From the NCBI RefSeq assembly GCF_014873945.1, contig NZ_JADBEC010000003.1, forward strand, positions 310,001-374,000: 64,000 nt of DNA, written 5' to 3'. Source of the DNA: Rhizobium viscosum. GTDB lineage: Bacteria; Pseudomonadota; Alphaproteobacteria; Rhizobiales; Rhizobiaceae. The notes below the pieces were generated by a model. That model was given only the letters and a program-made list of their open reading frames with translations. It was not told the origin of the DNA and did no database searches. Shown here in pieces: positions 37,282 to 45,794 of this stretch. Made by a program: the position numbers and the translations under genes. Position 1 is the stretch's first letter. Every line of letters starts with the position of its first letter.

Positions 37282-37887
37282 TTACTTCACGCTACCCACA
37301 GCGACGGCGCGGCCGTCCTGCAGCTTCGTCCAGCGGGCCGGATCATCGGCGGACTGGCGCTTCAGGTAGGTGTATTCGGTATCCGACCACAGCAGCACCT
37401 TGTTGCGCATGTTGTCGAGAATGAAATCGCCGTGATCGGTACGCACCGTCAGCACGGCATGGCCTTCGCCATTTGGCTGAAGCACGACGGTTATCAGCGT
37501 ATCTGATGGAGAGAAGCCGGCATCGATCAGCATCTTGCGCTTCAGCAGCGCGAAATCCTCGCAGTCGCCGACAGTGCGCGGATAGGCCCAGCGCTCCTCG
37601 ACACCGTAGATCTCCTTGTCCGTCATCGGTTGGATGGCGGAGTTGACGGTGTAGTTGATCTTGAGAATCTCCTTCCAGCGATCCTCGGTCAGGATCGCCG
37701 GGCCGGCATCGCCGCCAGCATAGGCGCATTCACTCGGATTGGCCTGGCAGAATTCATAGTGCCCGATCGGCGGGCTCGCATTGCCTGCAAGCGTCATACT
37801 AGCGGGTGATGCCTGTCCTGCGCCCGCCATTGCCGCTATCATGCCAACGGCCAGAAGACCGCTCTTCAGTAGATTTCGAATTGACAT
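37282..37887 (-). CDS. Exported transglutaminase-like cysteine protease (BTLCP family)
   Basis: A 201-residue protein with signal peptide (LLKSGLLAVGMIAAMAGAGQA). The catalytic cysteine lies in RTVGDCEDFALLKRKMLIDAG, the histidine in GEGHAVLTVRT and the aspartate in FILDNMR. These proteins are periplasmic transglutaminase-fold proteases, often linked to LapG-like or glycine-containing substrates; the substrate here is unknown. GGGGAGA precedes the ATG. Confidence 0.88.
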   Translation of the reverse strand: MSIRNLLKSGLLAVGMIAAMAGAGQASPASMTLAGNASPPIGHYEFCQANPSECAYAGGDAGPAILTEDRWKEILKINYTVNSAIQPMTDKEIYGVEERWAYPRTVGDCEDFALLKRKMLIDAGFSPSDTLITVVLQPNGEGHAVLTVRTDHGDFILDNMRNKVLLWSDTEYTYLKRQSADDPARWTKLQDGRAVAVGSVK

Positions 37888-38270
37888 TATCGTCTCCCCG
37901 TTATGAGGACGACAATGACACGGACGTTTTTATCTCACGCAAAATTACGCAATCAAATTAATGGCTTAGTTGATTCAAATACGCAGAGAACTTGAATCAA
38001 ATCCATCTCGAATACGACTAAAATTAAAAACGCATTCGTCGCAAATTCGATTAAAATTGAAGCTTTGTGAAAAAGGCTTTTGGGCGGGAAATGGCCGAAA
38101 AGCGGACAGGCTGTTAACGATTTTCAATAAGCCGGGTAAATTTCTGCGACAAGCTGCAGTAGGGATGGCGGCCGGCGGATATCCGATTGAAGCCTACAAA
38201 CAGGCGGAATCGCCATGGAGAAAGCCGATTCCGCCTTACATCCCGATTCTCCGCCGCAAAAATAATTTTA
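37888..38270. other. AT-richer gap with no gene
   Basis: About 380 bases, clearly richer in A and T than the neighbours. Two partial direct copies of CGAYTAAAATTRAA lie near 38016 and 38048. An open frame through it (about 120 codons) has neither codon bias nor a ribosome-binding site. It could hold upstream regulatory sites for the BTLCP gene. Confidence 0.5.
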
Positions 38271-39230
38271 TCAGAGATCGCGGAATCTGTTCGTCGCTGC
38301 GACAATTGCGGCGGCAATATCGGCATTTGCAGTAGAATGGGCCGCCTTTGGCAGCACGATGAGCTCGGCGTCCGGCCATGCGCGGGCAAGTTCCCAGGCG
38401 GTGACAAGCGGTGCTTCTATGTCGAAGCGTCCGTGGATGAGAAAGCCGGGGATGTCGGCGAGGCGATCGGCATTCTTCAGTAGGATGCCGTCCTCGAGCC
38501 ACGCGCCCTCACGGAAATAGTGGGTGATGATGCGGGCGCGCGTCAGAAGGTAGCGTGGATCGGACCAGCGCCCGGGCAGACCGGCAGGATCGGCAAGAAG
38601 GATTGTCGCCGCTTCCCATTCATGCCAGTCCCGCGCCGCTTTCAGCCGCACCTGCTCTTCGGGATCGTTGAGGAGTTGATGATAGGCGCTCACCCTGTCG
38701 ATGCCACGGAGTTCCGGTGGCAGCGCCTTGCCGAACCGGTGCCATTCCTCGGGAAAGAGCGGCGCCATGCCGCGATAGAGCCAGTCGATCTCGGAACGCC
38801 GTGTCGTGGTGACGCCTGCAATGACTATGCCGCTGACATGATTCGGATGGGATTGCGCATAGGCGAGCGCCAGCGTCGAACCCCAGGAATTGCCGAAGAT
38901 GATCCACTTTTCCACATCGAGGAGGCCGCGAAGCTTCTCTATGTCCTCAATCAGATGGGCAGTCGTGTTGCGGGAGAGGTCGGTCGTAGTGTCAGCGGCA
39001 TTCGGCAGGCTGCGTCCGCAATTACGCTGATCGAAGAGGATGATGCGGTAGGCTGAAGGATCGAAATAGCGCCGTGCCGTTGCCGAGCAGCCGGAACCCG
39101 GTCCGCCATGCAGGACGAGCGCAGGCTTGCCCGCAGGATTGCCGCAAGCTTCCCAGTAGACGAGGTTGCCATCGCCTGTGTCGAGCAAGCCATGTTCGTA
39201 AGGTTCGATTTCGGGAAACAGGACTGACAT
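38271..39230 (-). CDS. pip: Proline iminopeptidase
   Basis: A 319-residue alpha/beta-hydrolase of the S33 family. The oxyanion region LHGGPGSGCS, the nucleophile elbow GNSWGSTLAL, and the histidine in PKAAHS are present, with RNCGRSLPN after the first strand. It removes N-terminal proline from peptides. Starts MSVLFPEIEPYEHG, typical of the family. It stands alone between two gaps. Confidence 0.95.
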   Translation of the reverse strand: MSVLFPEIEPYEHGLLDTGDGNLVYWEACGNPAGKPALVLHGGPGSGCSATARRYFDPSAYRIILFDQRNCGRSLPNAADTTTDLSRNTTAHLIEDIEKLRGLLDVEKWIIFGNSWGSTLALAYAQSHPNHVSGIVIAGVTTTRRSEIDWLYRGMAPLFPEEWHRFGKALPPELRGIDRVSAYHQLLNDPEEQVRLKAARDWHEWEAATILLADPAGLPGRWSDPRYLLTRARIITHYFREGAWLEDGILLKNADRLADIPGFLIHGRFDIEAPLVTAWELARAWPDAELIVLPKAAHSTANADIAAAIVAATNRFRDL

Positions 39231-39345
39231 GACGGTGCCCTTCGGTGAGGCGCGCTGTATCCTTCAAGTCTGTAACGGATAGATGACGGACGTGGCACTC
39301 CACGGCATATGCCGCATAGGATGAGGATGACAGCCCCGAAACCGG

Positions 39346-39433
39346 ACGCAAAACCGCTGCACACTTTTGCTGGATTTGCTTTTTTGCTTTACGCAATTCT
39401 GAACGCAAAACCGCTGCACACTTTTGCTGGATT
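39346..39433. repeat. Palindromic repeat, two tandem copies (C1, C2)
   Basis: Two cores at 39346-39368 and 39403-39425 with arms GCAAAA and TTTTGC and loop CCGCTGCACAC, identical to copies A and B1. C2 has GCAATTC ahead and GGATTTGC after, so its outer stem is weaker. They lie just after the PilZ gene stop and before the pip gene. Confidence 0.85.
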
Positions 39434-39437
39434 TGCT

Positions 39438-40049
39438 TCAGAGAAATTCGCGAAGTGTCTCGCGCGACTGGACCGACAGGAATTCGATCGCAACGCCTTC
39501 CGAGAAATGGCGAACGACGCGACCGCGCATGTTGCCGAGACGAACAGGCGTGCCGAGCGGCGGGCGCACTTCGCAATCGACGGCAGCGCCCGAGAGCGAA
39601 AGGTCCATGATGCGGCAGATGTAGCGTGTGCCGTCTTCAAGCGTGAGGTCGGTCTTGGTCTCGCGCGGGGTCAGACGATCATGACGGCGATCTTCCGGCA
39701 GGCCGAGCTCGTGTTTGTTGGCAAGCCAGGTGAGCTGGGCCGCGAGTTTCTCGCGCTTGCGCTCGGTGGCGTTGATCGACATGGTGAAGCCGCGCATATC
39801 GACGGTCTGTACATGGCCTTCGACGCGGCCGAGATGGTCGATATAGGCGACGATGCGTTCATTGGCGCGCGGGCGGCCAGCGCAGGTGACATACATGTCG
39901 CCGGGCGACATATCGATCACCATGCACTCGAATTCCTCGTAGTTCGCAAGCATCAGTCGGCCCTGCATATTGATGGGCACGCGCTGGAACACTCCCTGTT
40001 CTGGGCGCGGCGCAGGCCGGTGCGTCTGAGCGGGCTGGAACGAGTGCAT
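39438..40049 (-). CDS. Tandem PilZ-domain protein
   Basis: A 203-residue protein with two PilZ-like regions. The second has the c-di-GMP motif in full: RRHDRLTPRETKTDLTL and DLSLSGAAV (RxxxR and D/NxSxxG). The first has RVPINMQGR and DMSPGDM, where the final glycine is replaced, so it may not bind the nucleotide. PilZ proteins bind c-di-GMP and change motility or surface polymer production. The ATG at 40049 has a weak site ahead. Confidence 0.88.
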   Translation of the reverse strand: MHSFQPAQTHRPAPRPEQGVFQRVPINMQGRLMLANYEEFECMVIDMSPGDMYVTCAGRPRANERIVAYIDHLGRVEGHVQTVDMRGFTMSINATERKREKLAAQLTWLANKHELGLPEDRRHDRLTPRETKTDLTLEDGTRYICRIMDLSLSGAAVDCEVRPPLGTPVRLGNMRGRVVRHFSEGVAIEFLSVQSRETLREFL

Positions 40050-40171
40050 CAAAGGGCTTCTTTATGAAATCTCTAAGCCCAATCCTTACCCGCAATCCCT
40101 TAACAGAAGGTTGTGGAACGAGCCGCCGCATAACCCTAAAGTACTATGGGCGGCGACCCAAAATGAAGCGG

Positions 40172-40789
40172 TCAGCGGGCGGCTGCCCCATGCAGGAAAT
40201 GCGACATGGCGCGCAGCATGGCCCGGCCGAACGTGGCCTGTTTTTCAGCGGCGACCTCGACAGGGCGACGCGGTTCAGCCTCGGCCATGCGGCCGAACTT
40301 GTCGTGCAGCAGCCGGCTGCGATCGAGGGCGAGAAGTTCCAGCGGCACGATCTCCAGCCAGCTTGCAGCAGTGGCAGGCGCGATGGCACCGAGCAAGCGG
40401 TCGCAGCCGCCTTCGGGCGAACGCAGCGGCATCATGATGATCTCGAAGGCTGCGTGATGGCCGGCGGTACTGTAGCCCGTCGCGTTGAAAAGCGTTGGGA
40501 TGGCGTGAGTCATGACGCCCTGCGCCGTTCTTTCGATATCCTCATGCTGGCCGTTGGCCCAGAGGGCGGAGAAACGCTCGCCGCGCAGATCGCGGCCGAA
40601 GAGATCGCAGATCTTTGTGCCGGCGAGGCGGAAGCGGATATGCCGGTCCGCCTCGGTCTCCAAGATGAAGAGGCTCGACAGGAGATGAGGGATCGCGCCG
40701 GGCTCGATCTGCGATTTCAGCGGGGCATCCCGCCCGCCGCGCAGAGCATTCCAGTAGTCGAATATGTCGATCGTGATCTGAAGGCGCAT
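40172..40789 (-). CDS. PAS-domain (DUF1332/PAS_5) protein
   Basis: A 205-residue protein. Residues 10-150 form a PAS fold: DYWNALRGGRDAPLKSQIEPGAIPHLLSSLFILETEADRHIRFRLAGTKICDLFGRDLRGERFSALW is the family pattern. No output domain follows, so it may sense a ligand and signal by protein contact. It lies next to the PilZ protein on the same strand, 120 bases upstream. Confidence 0.82.
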   Translation of the reverse strand: MRLQITIDIFDYWNALRGGRDAPLKSQIEPGAIPHLLSSLFILETEADRHIRFRLAGTKICDLFGRDLRGERFSALWANGQHEDIERTAQGVMTHAIPTLFNATGYSTAGHHAAFEIIMMPLRSPEGGCDRLLGAIAPATAASWLEIVPLELLALDRSRLLHDKFGRMAEAEPRRPVEVAAEKQATFGRAMLRAMSHFLHGAAAR

Positions 40790-40889
40790 GGCAGTGTCTC
40801 ATTTCGGTTCATTAGGGCGCGGTTTTCGCCCCTTCACCTTCTACCTTGCGGATTTCATGCCAAATCCGGCGAGTTAAGGTTAAGAAAGG

Positions 40890-41035
40890 GTTTTGCTTGA
40901 GTGCGGGGGCCCGCCATGAGACCGTCTCTCCATCACTTCGAACAGTGAAGTTCTGCACAAAGACTGCCAGGGGAGGGGTCATCCTTCGGGGAGCCCTGGC
41001 TAGCCGTCCGGCCAAATCCGGACGGCTTTTTTTTT
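40890..41035 (+). ncRNA. Candidate small RNA or terminated leader of the rhomboid gene
   Basis: Between divergent genes, on the plus strand, a stretch with internal stems ends in a textbook terminator: AGCCGTCCGG (41002-41011), loop CCAAAT, CCGGACGGCT (41018-41027), then eight more T. Upstream are CCAGGG/CCCTGG (near 40968-40999) and CTTC/GAAG stems. No open frame is convincing. It is either a free-standing sRNA or an attenuator for the rhomboid gene 42 bases on. The 5' end is a guess; I recognise no family. Confidence 0.6.
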
Positions 41036-41076
41036 GATGCCGGCTCCTGTATGGCTGTGGCCTCCAATGAGGCGAG

Positions 41077-41862
41077 ATGAGCATGAACGAACAGACGTCC
41101 GGGCCTGATCAGGCATTCCAGCCTTCACGGCCCGAACCGCCGGCCCGGCCGCCACGTCAACCGGTTTTCAATCTTCCGCCCGCGCTGTTTACCACGCTCC
41201 TGCTTCTGATCCTGATCTACGCCGGGCAGTCGCTACTGTCTCCCGACGGGCTTTCCTGGTTTCTGTTCAACTTCGGCTTCATCCCGTTGCGCTATGCCGT
41301 TTCGCTTGCTGAGCAGGGGCCGCAGCTCTACTGGACGCCGGTCACCTATTCGCTACTGCACGGAAGCATTGAGCATATCGTCTTCAACGGTCTCTGGCTG
41401 ATGGCCTTTGGCGCGCCGGTGGTGCGCCGCATCGGCACGTTCCGCTTCATCATCTTCTGGATTCTCTCCTCTGTCGCCTCGGCAGCGCTGCATGCGGCCC
41501 TGAACTGGGGGAGTGAAGGGCTGCTCATCGGTGCATCGGGTGTGGTCTCGGGCCTCATGGGCGCGGCCTGCCGCTTTGCCTTCCCTTCCGGGCGGCAGAT
41601 GGTCCGCCCCGCGCATCTCAATCCGCGACTGTCGGTGCTACAGGCGATGCAGAGCCGCACGGTGATCATCTTCACGCTGTTATGGCTGGTCGGCAATGCG
41701 CTGATCGCCGTCGGCATCCCGCTCGTCGGCGACGGCAGCCAGGAGATTGCCTGGGATGCACATATCGGCGGTTTCGTCTTCGGCTTCTTCCTTTTCGCGT
41801 TCTTCGACCGGAAACTGCCTGAAGAACCCGTGCCCCGCCCTGACGACGAGTTGCAATCCTGA
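41077..41862 (+). CDS. Rhomboid-family intramembrane serine protease
   Basis: A 261-residue protein with a proline-rich N-terminal cytoplasmic tail (residues 1-35) and six or seven membrane helices. The catalytic serine lies in GASGVVSGLMGA (GxSG) and the histidine in DAHIGGFVFGFFLF; HGSIEHIVFNGLWLMAFGAPV is the L1/helix 2 signature. It cleaves membrane proteins within the bilayer; substrate unknown. An ATG six bases later is equally possible as start. A strong terminator lies just upstream. Confidence 0.92.
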   Translation: MSMNEQTSGPDQAFQPSRPEPPARPPRQPVFNLPPALFTTLLLLILIYAGQSLLSPDGLSWFLFNFGFIPLRYAVSLAEQGPQLYWTPVTYSLLHGSIEHIVFNGLWLMAFGAPVVRRIGTFRFIIFWILSSVASAALHAALNWGSEGLLIGASGVVSGLMGAACRFAFPSGRQMVRPAHLNPRLSVLQAMQSRTVIIFTLLWLVGNALIAVGIPLVGDGSQEIAWDAHIGGFVFGFFLFAFFDRKLPEEPVPRPDDELQS

Positions 41863-41960
41863 CCCAAGCAGTGCACCATTGATCAATCCGCGTTGGGAGG
41901 AGAACCTCCGCGGAGCCTGTGTTCCCGACAAGTGTTTCACTTTCGCCATGGGAGGTACAA

Positions 41961-42395
41961 ATGGCCAGTTCCGTCAAGGCAATACTCGATCTGAAGGGTC
42001 GTGACGTCGTCACCGCCGGGCCGAATACCACGGTTGCGGAAGCGGCTGCGATTCTCAGCAAAAAGAAGATCGGCGCGATCGTCGTCGTCGGCATGGAAAA
42101 CAAGATTTCCGGCATGTTCACCGAGCGCGATCTCGTGCATGTCATCGCCAAGTCCGGCAAGGACGGGCTCGATCAGACGCTTTCTTCCGTCATGACCTCG
42201 AAGGTCCTCCGCTGCAACGAGCAGACCTCGGTCAACGAGCTCATGGAGCTGATGACCAGCAAGCGTTTCCGCCACGTTCCAGTGGAAGCCAACGGCAAGC
42301 TTGCAGGCATCATTTCGATCGGTGACGTCGTGAAATCACGCATCGCCGAAGTCGAGCGCGAGGCCGAAGAGATTAAGGCTTATATTGCAAGCTAA
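41961..42395 (+). CDS. CBS-domain pair protein
   Basis: A 144-residue protein made almost entirely of two CBS domains: residues 10-65 (VTAGPNTTVAEAAAILSKKKIGAIVVVGMENKISGMFTERDLVHVI) and 75-130 (LRCNEQTSVNELMELMTSKRFRHVPVEANGKLAGIISIGDVV). Pairs like this bind adenine nucleotides and act as sensors. The ATG at 41961 has GGAGG ahead; an upstream in-frame start at 41919 does not. Confidence 0.93.
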   Translation: MASSVKAILDLKGRDVVTAGPNTTVAEAAAILSKKKIGAIVVVGMENKISGMFTERDLVHVIAKSGKDGLDQTLSSVMTSKVLRCNEQTSVNELMELMTSKRFRHVPVEANGKLAGIISIGDVVKSRIAEVEREAEEIKAYIAS

Positions 42396-42419
42396 GGGAA
42401 CGACGCTTTTCGCTAGGCA

Positions 42420-43388
42420 CTAGGGGTGCCTGCCGTAGAGTTCCTGCATACGCTGCAGCTCGGGCAGCCTTGCCCGGGCTTCCTCATAGCCACGTTCGAT
42501 GGCTTCCCCCGCACGATGGAATTCCGAAAGACCGATATCCGACAGTCGCGGCTGCAGCGAAATGTCCGGCGGGTCGCCGGCAAGCCGGGCCCGCGCGATA
42601 CGATCCTGGATGATGTTGAAGGCCTGCACCATGACGCCGGTCATGCCCATACGCGCGGAATAGGGAGCCTGCTTCTGCTGCTGCACTTCGGCGGGCGATA
42701 GGCTGGCATTGTGGCGGACGACAGCGGAGCGGCCGTAGAGATCATAATTGAGATTGACGGCGACGACGAGCGGCTGCTCGTAGCTGCGGCAGACGGAAAC
42801 CGGCACGGGATTGACGAGCGCGCCATCGACCAATGTGCGGTTATTACTGCGTACCGGCTCGAAAATGCCGGGCAGGGCATAGGAAGCGCGGATCGCGGTG
42901 ATCAGCGAGCCGTTGGCGATCCAGACTTCGTGGCCTGTGTTGACCTCTGCCGCGACGGCGACGAAGGGCCGGTCGAGCTCCTCGATCGTCAGTCCTTCCA
43001 AATGTTCCTGCATGCGCTTGGTCAGCCGCATGCCCCCGAAGAGACCGGAGCCGCCGATCGTCAGGTCGAGAAGGCTTGCGATGCGGCGCATGGTGAGGGA
43101 ACGGGCGAAATTTTCCAGCTCGTCGAGCTTGCCGGCGAGATAGCAGCCGCCGACGAGCGCGCCGATCGATGTGCCCGCGATCATGCCGATCTCGATGCGG
43201 GCTTCATCGAGCGCACGCAGCACACCGATATGCGCCCAGCCGCGGGCTGCGCCGCCGCCGAGCGCCAGGGCAAGCTTTGCTTTCTTTTCCGATGAGGTCT
43301 CGACTGGGGGAATTGCCCTATCCTGGAGCGCTGTTGTGGCAGAACCTCCGCCCTCGGCGCTTTGACGATGCATATTCCAGCCCAGCAT
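42420..43388 (-). CDS. Patatin-like phospholipase family protein (RssA type)
   Basis: A 322-residue protein. The glycine-rich oxyanion loop is LALGGGAARGWAHIG, the nucleophile motif GTSIG (GxSxG) with its serine, and the aspartate in VDGALVNPVP completes the dyad. It is a serine lipase/hydrolase of the RssA/YchK branch. The ATG at 43388 has GGGAGGAAC ahead. Substrate unknown. Confidence 0.9.
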   Translation of the reverse strand: MLGWNMHRQSAEGGGSATTALQDRAIPPVETSSEKKAKLALALGGGAARGWAHIGVLRALDEARIEIGMIAGTSIGALVGGCYLAGKLDELENFARSLTMRRIASLLDLTIGGSGLFGGMRLTKRMQEHLEGLTIEELDRPFVAVAAEVNTGHEVWIANGSLITAIRASYALPGIFEPVRSNNRTLVDGALVNPVPVSVCRSYEQPLVVAVNLNYDLYGRSAVVRHNASLSPAEVQQQKQAPYSARMGMTGVMVQAFNIIQDRIARARLAGDPPDISLQPRLSDIGLSEFHRAGEAIERGYEEARARLPELQRMQELYGRHP

Positions 43389-43504
43389 GGCGTTCCTCCC
43401 TCCCGGCAGAACACTCGGGTTCCCATTAACAGCCCCAAACCCTTTCCAAAGGGTATATGGAAGCGACTTGCGTCGCAATAAGGGGCAGGCGACGGGGATT
43501 CAGT

Positions 43505-43957
43505 CTATTTTCCGTACACATCCTTGGGATCGAAATGCAGGTCGTCATCGACGATGGTCAGCATGGGCTTTCCATCCTCCAGGGTGACGGTGCGATAGAA
43601 GCAGGAGCGGCGGCCCGTGTGACAGGTCGCATCATGGCCGGCGACCTCGACCTTCAGCCAGATTGCGTCCTGGTCGCAATCGGTGCGGATTTCCTTGACG
43701 GTCTGCAGGTTGCCCGAGGTTTCGCCCTTCTTCCAGATCTTTCCGCGCGAGCGGCTGAAATAGTGGGCGATGCCGGTCTGGATGGTCAGCGCCAGCGCAT
43801 TGGCGTTCATATGAGCGACCATCAGCAATTCGCCGTCGCCGGCATCGGTGACGATGGCTGTGATCAGGCCGCGATCATCGAAGCGCGGCGTAAAATCGCC
43901 GGCGTCCTCCAGCTCGGATTTATCGTCCGATGGCTGATTGAAAATCAGTTCACTCAT
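43505..43957 (-). CDS. hisI: Phosphoribosyl-AMP cyclohydrolase
   Basis: A 150-residue enzyme for the third step of histidine synthesis. The zinc ligands appear as [12 protein letters not shown] and [13 protein letters not shown], and [17 protein letters not shown] near the N-half is typical. It is separate from HisE (monofunctional), usual in alphaproteobacteria. It lies 25 bases downstream of folE on the same strand; a shared transcript is possible. Confidence 0.96.
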   Translation of the reverse strand: MSELIFNQPSDDKSELEDAGDFTPRFDDRGLITAIVTDAGDGELLMVAHMNANALALTIQTGIAHYFSRSRGKIWKKGETSGNLQTVKEIRTDCDQDAIWLKVEVAGHDATCHTGRRSCFYRTVTLEDGKPMLTIVDDDLHFDPKDVYGK

Positions 43958-43982
43958 CGCGGCCCTCCTGAGGGAGCCGGTA

Positions 43983-44597
43983 TCAGCGGCCCCTAACCAT
44001 TGTCATGAATCGGACCTGATCGGCCGGTTCAGTCTTGAACGTTCCTGTAAAGGTTGTCGTCAATGTGGTCGAGCCCTGCTTCTGAACGCCGCGCATGGCC
44101 ATGCACATATGTTCGGCCTCGATCATGACCGCAACGCCGCGCGGACGCAGCGTTTCGTCGATGGCCTTGGCGATCTGCGAGGTCATCGTTTCCTGCGTCT
44201 GGAGGCGGCGACCGTAGATTTCGACGACGCGGGCGATCTTGGAAAGGCCGAGAACGCGTCCGTCCGGCATATAGGCGACGTGCGCCTTGCCGATGATCGG
44301 CACCATGTGATGTTCGCAGTGAGAGAAGAAGGGAATGTCCTTCACCAGCACCATGTCGTCGTAACCGGCAACCTCCTCGAAGGTCCGGCCGAGCACGTCT
44401 TCCGGGCTCATTTCGTAACCGGCGAAGAGCTCGCGATAGGACTTGGCGACACGGGCAGGCGTATCCAGCAGGCCTTCGCGCGACGGATCGTCGCCGGCCC
44501 AGCGCAGCAGCACGCGAACGGCGTCCTCTGCCTCCTGCTGGGAGGGACGATCGGTTTCACGGACGGTATGCGGAAAATTCTTGACGATGGCGTCCAT
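43983..44597 (-). CDS. folE: GTP cyclohydrolase I, type IA
   Basis: A 204-residue enzyme that begins folate synthesis from GTP. Zinc site: [20 protein letters not shown] supplies cysteine and histidine and [15 protein letters not shown] the other cysteine. The start at 44597 ([10 protein letters not shown]) has AGGAG ten bases ahead; an in-frame start at 44774 would add about 59 residues unlike the family. It supplies tetrahydrofolate needed by GcvT. Confidence 0.95.
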   Translation of the reverse strand: MDAIVKNFPHTVRETDRPSQQEAEDAVRVLLRWAGDDPSREGLLDTPARVAKSYRELFAGYEMSPEDVLGRTFEEVAGYDDMVLVKDIPFFSHCEHHMVPIIGKAHVAYMPDGRVLGLSKIARVVEIYGRRLQTQETMTSQIAKAIDETLRPRGVAVMIEAEHMCMAMRGVQKQGSTTLTTTFTGTFKTEPADQVRFMTMVRGR

Positions 44598-44726
44598 ATT
44601 CAATGGTCTCCTGGCCCGCAACGCGGACCGTATTCGGACTAGCCACTGGTACCCCAAGCGGGAATTCTTGCACCTTTGGCAGGCTCCGGGGCTTTCCAGG
44701 TTCGCTTTCTCGAACCCTTCCGGCAC

Positions 44727-44775
44727 GGTTTCCCAATCAAACTCAATTGGCAAACTTATTGGTTTCCCAATCAAA
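44727..44775. repeat. Two 15-bp direct repeats upstream of folE
   Basis: GGTTTCCCAATCAAA occurs at 44727-44741 and again at 44761-44775, exactly 34 bp apart. They sit in the 340-base gap between folE and the IscU-like gene, which otherwise holds no gene. They could be operators for either divergent promoter. Confidence 0.6.
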
Positions 44776-44938
44776 GTTATTCAGGGCCATTGCATTTCGA
44801 TGACCCTCGAACGACATACATATAGGAAGACGACCCTGGTATGTAAGTATGTTGTCGTTTGACTGTGTGTTTTTTGTTTACACGACAATCACATAGGAAT
44901 TAGCGTCTCTTTTAGGCGTTTTTGGAGCCAAATCCGTC

Positions 44939-45385
44939 ATGGACGACATCTATAACAGCAAAATCCTCGAATTTGCCGGCAATATTCCTCTGATCGGCAC
45001 GCTTGATGACGCGGATGGGACCGCCCAGGCGCATTCGAGACTGTGCGGTTCGAAAGTGCGCATCTGGCTGAAAATGGATGGCGATACGATCAGCGCCTTT
45101 TCGCATGACGTGAAGGCCTGTGCGCTCGGCCAGGCGTCCTCCTCGATCATGGCCCGCCATGTCGTCGGCGCGACATCAGACGAAGTGCGCAGGGCGCGAG
45201 AGGATATGCTCGCCATGCTGAAGGCGGATGGCGAGGGACCGGATGGACGGTTCGCCGACATGCGCTATCTTCTTCCCGTGCGTGATTACAAGGCGCGTCA
45301 CGCCTCCACCATGTTGACCTTCGATGCCGTCGTTGACGCCATCAGCCAGATAGAGGCGAAACGCGCCGAAGTCGTCGAGGCGTGA
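44939..45385 (+). CDS. IscU/NifU-N-like scaffold with altered ligands
   Basis: A 148-residue protein aligned to IscU. The first two cysteines are kept (LCGSKV and KACALGQASSS), as is the histidine of the last site in ARHASTML, but the usual aspartate after the first cysteine is serine and the cysteine of the HC pair is alanine. Cluster binding may be weaker or differ. It lies three bases before yidD on the same strand. The role in cluster assembly is inferred. Confidence 0.8.
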   Translation: MDDIYNSKILEFAGNIPLIGTLDDADGTAQAHSRLCGSKVRIWLKMDGDTISAFSHDVKACALGQASSSIMARHVVGATSDEVRRAREDMLAMLKADGEGPDGRFADMRYLLPVRDYKARHASTMLTFDAVVDAISQIEAKRAEVVEA

Positions 45386-45388
45386 ACT

Positions 45389-45793
45389 ATGTGCGAATTC
45401 TGTCTGCTGCGTGAGGAGGAGGAAGACGAGGGTGGTGCCGCCGCGCCGAAGCCTCGTGCCCAGTCGCCGCAGAGATTTTCACGAAATTACACTGGTCCCT
45501 TCAGCAAGACGCCTGACCGCCTTTTCGGCATGGGGCTCATCCGCCTCTATCAGCTGACGCTTTCCGGCTTCGTCGGCAATTCCTGCCGGCATATCCCGAC
45601 CTGTTCCGAATACGGCTATGAGGCGATCGCCCGCCACGGGCTCTGGGCCGGAGGCTGGATGACGCTCTTTCGCGTCGGACGCTGCGGTCCCGGTGGCACG
45701 AGCGGGCTCGACCCGGTGCCGGAACATCTTGCAATGCGTTATCGCTGGTTCACGCCCTGGCGCTATTTCGCGCTCGGGCGAAAGGAGGCATAA
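45389..45793 (+). CDS. yidD: Membrane protein insertion efficiency factor YidD
   Basis: A 134-residue protein whose core GLIRLYQLTLSGFVGNSCRHIPTCSEYGYEAIARHGLWAGGWMTLFRVGRCGPGG is the YidD signature, with the three conserved cysteines. YidD is a small peripheral membrane protein that assists YidC. A charged extension of about 40 residues precedes the core, including MCEFCLLREEEEDEGG. The IscU-like gene ends three bases upstream and the DUF1697 gene starts next to its stop. Confidence 0.94.
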   Translation: MCEFCLLREEEEDEGGAAAPKPRAQSPQRFSRNYTGPFSKTPDRLFGMGLIRLYQLTLSGFVGNSCRHIPTCSEYGYEAIARHGLWAGGWMTLFRVGRCGPGGTSGLDPVPEHLAMRYRWFTPWRYFALGRKEA

Positions 45794-45794
45794 G

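Noticed and set aside
37970-38335. A 121-codon open frame in the AT-rich gap
   Set aside because: No ribosome-binding site, atypical codon use and it overlaps the end of the pip gene.
39022-39576. Open frames around 39.3-39.5 kb containing a repeated peptide such as QQKCAAVLR or [10 protein letters not shown]
   Set aside because: The repeated peptide is just translation of the palindromic DNA repeat, not a coding signal.
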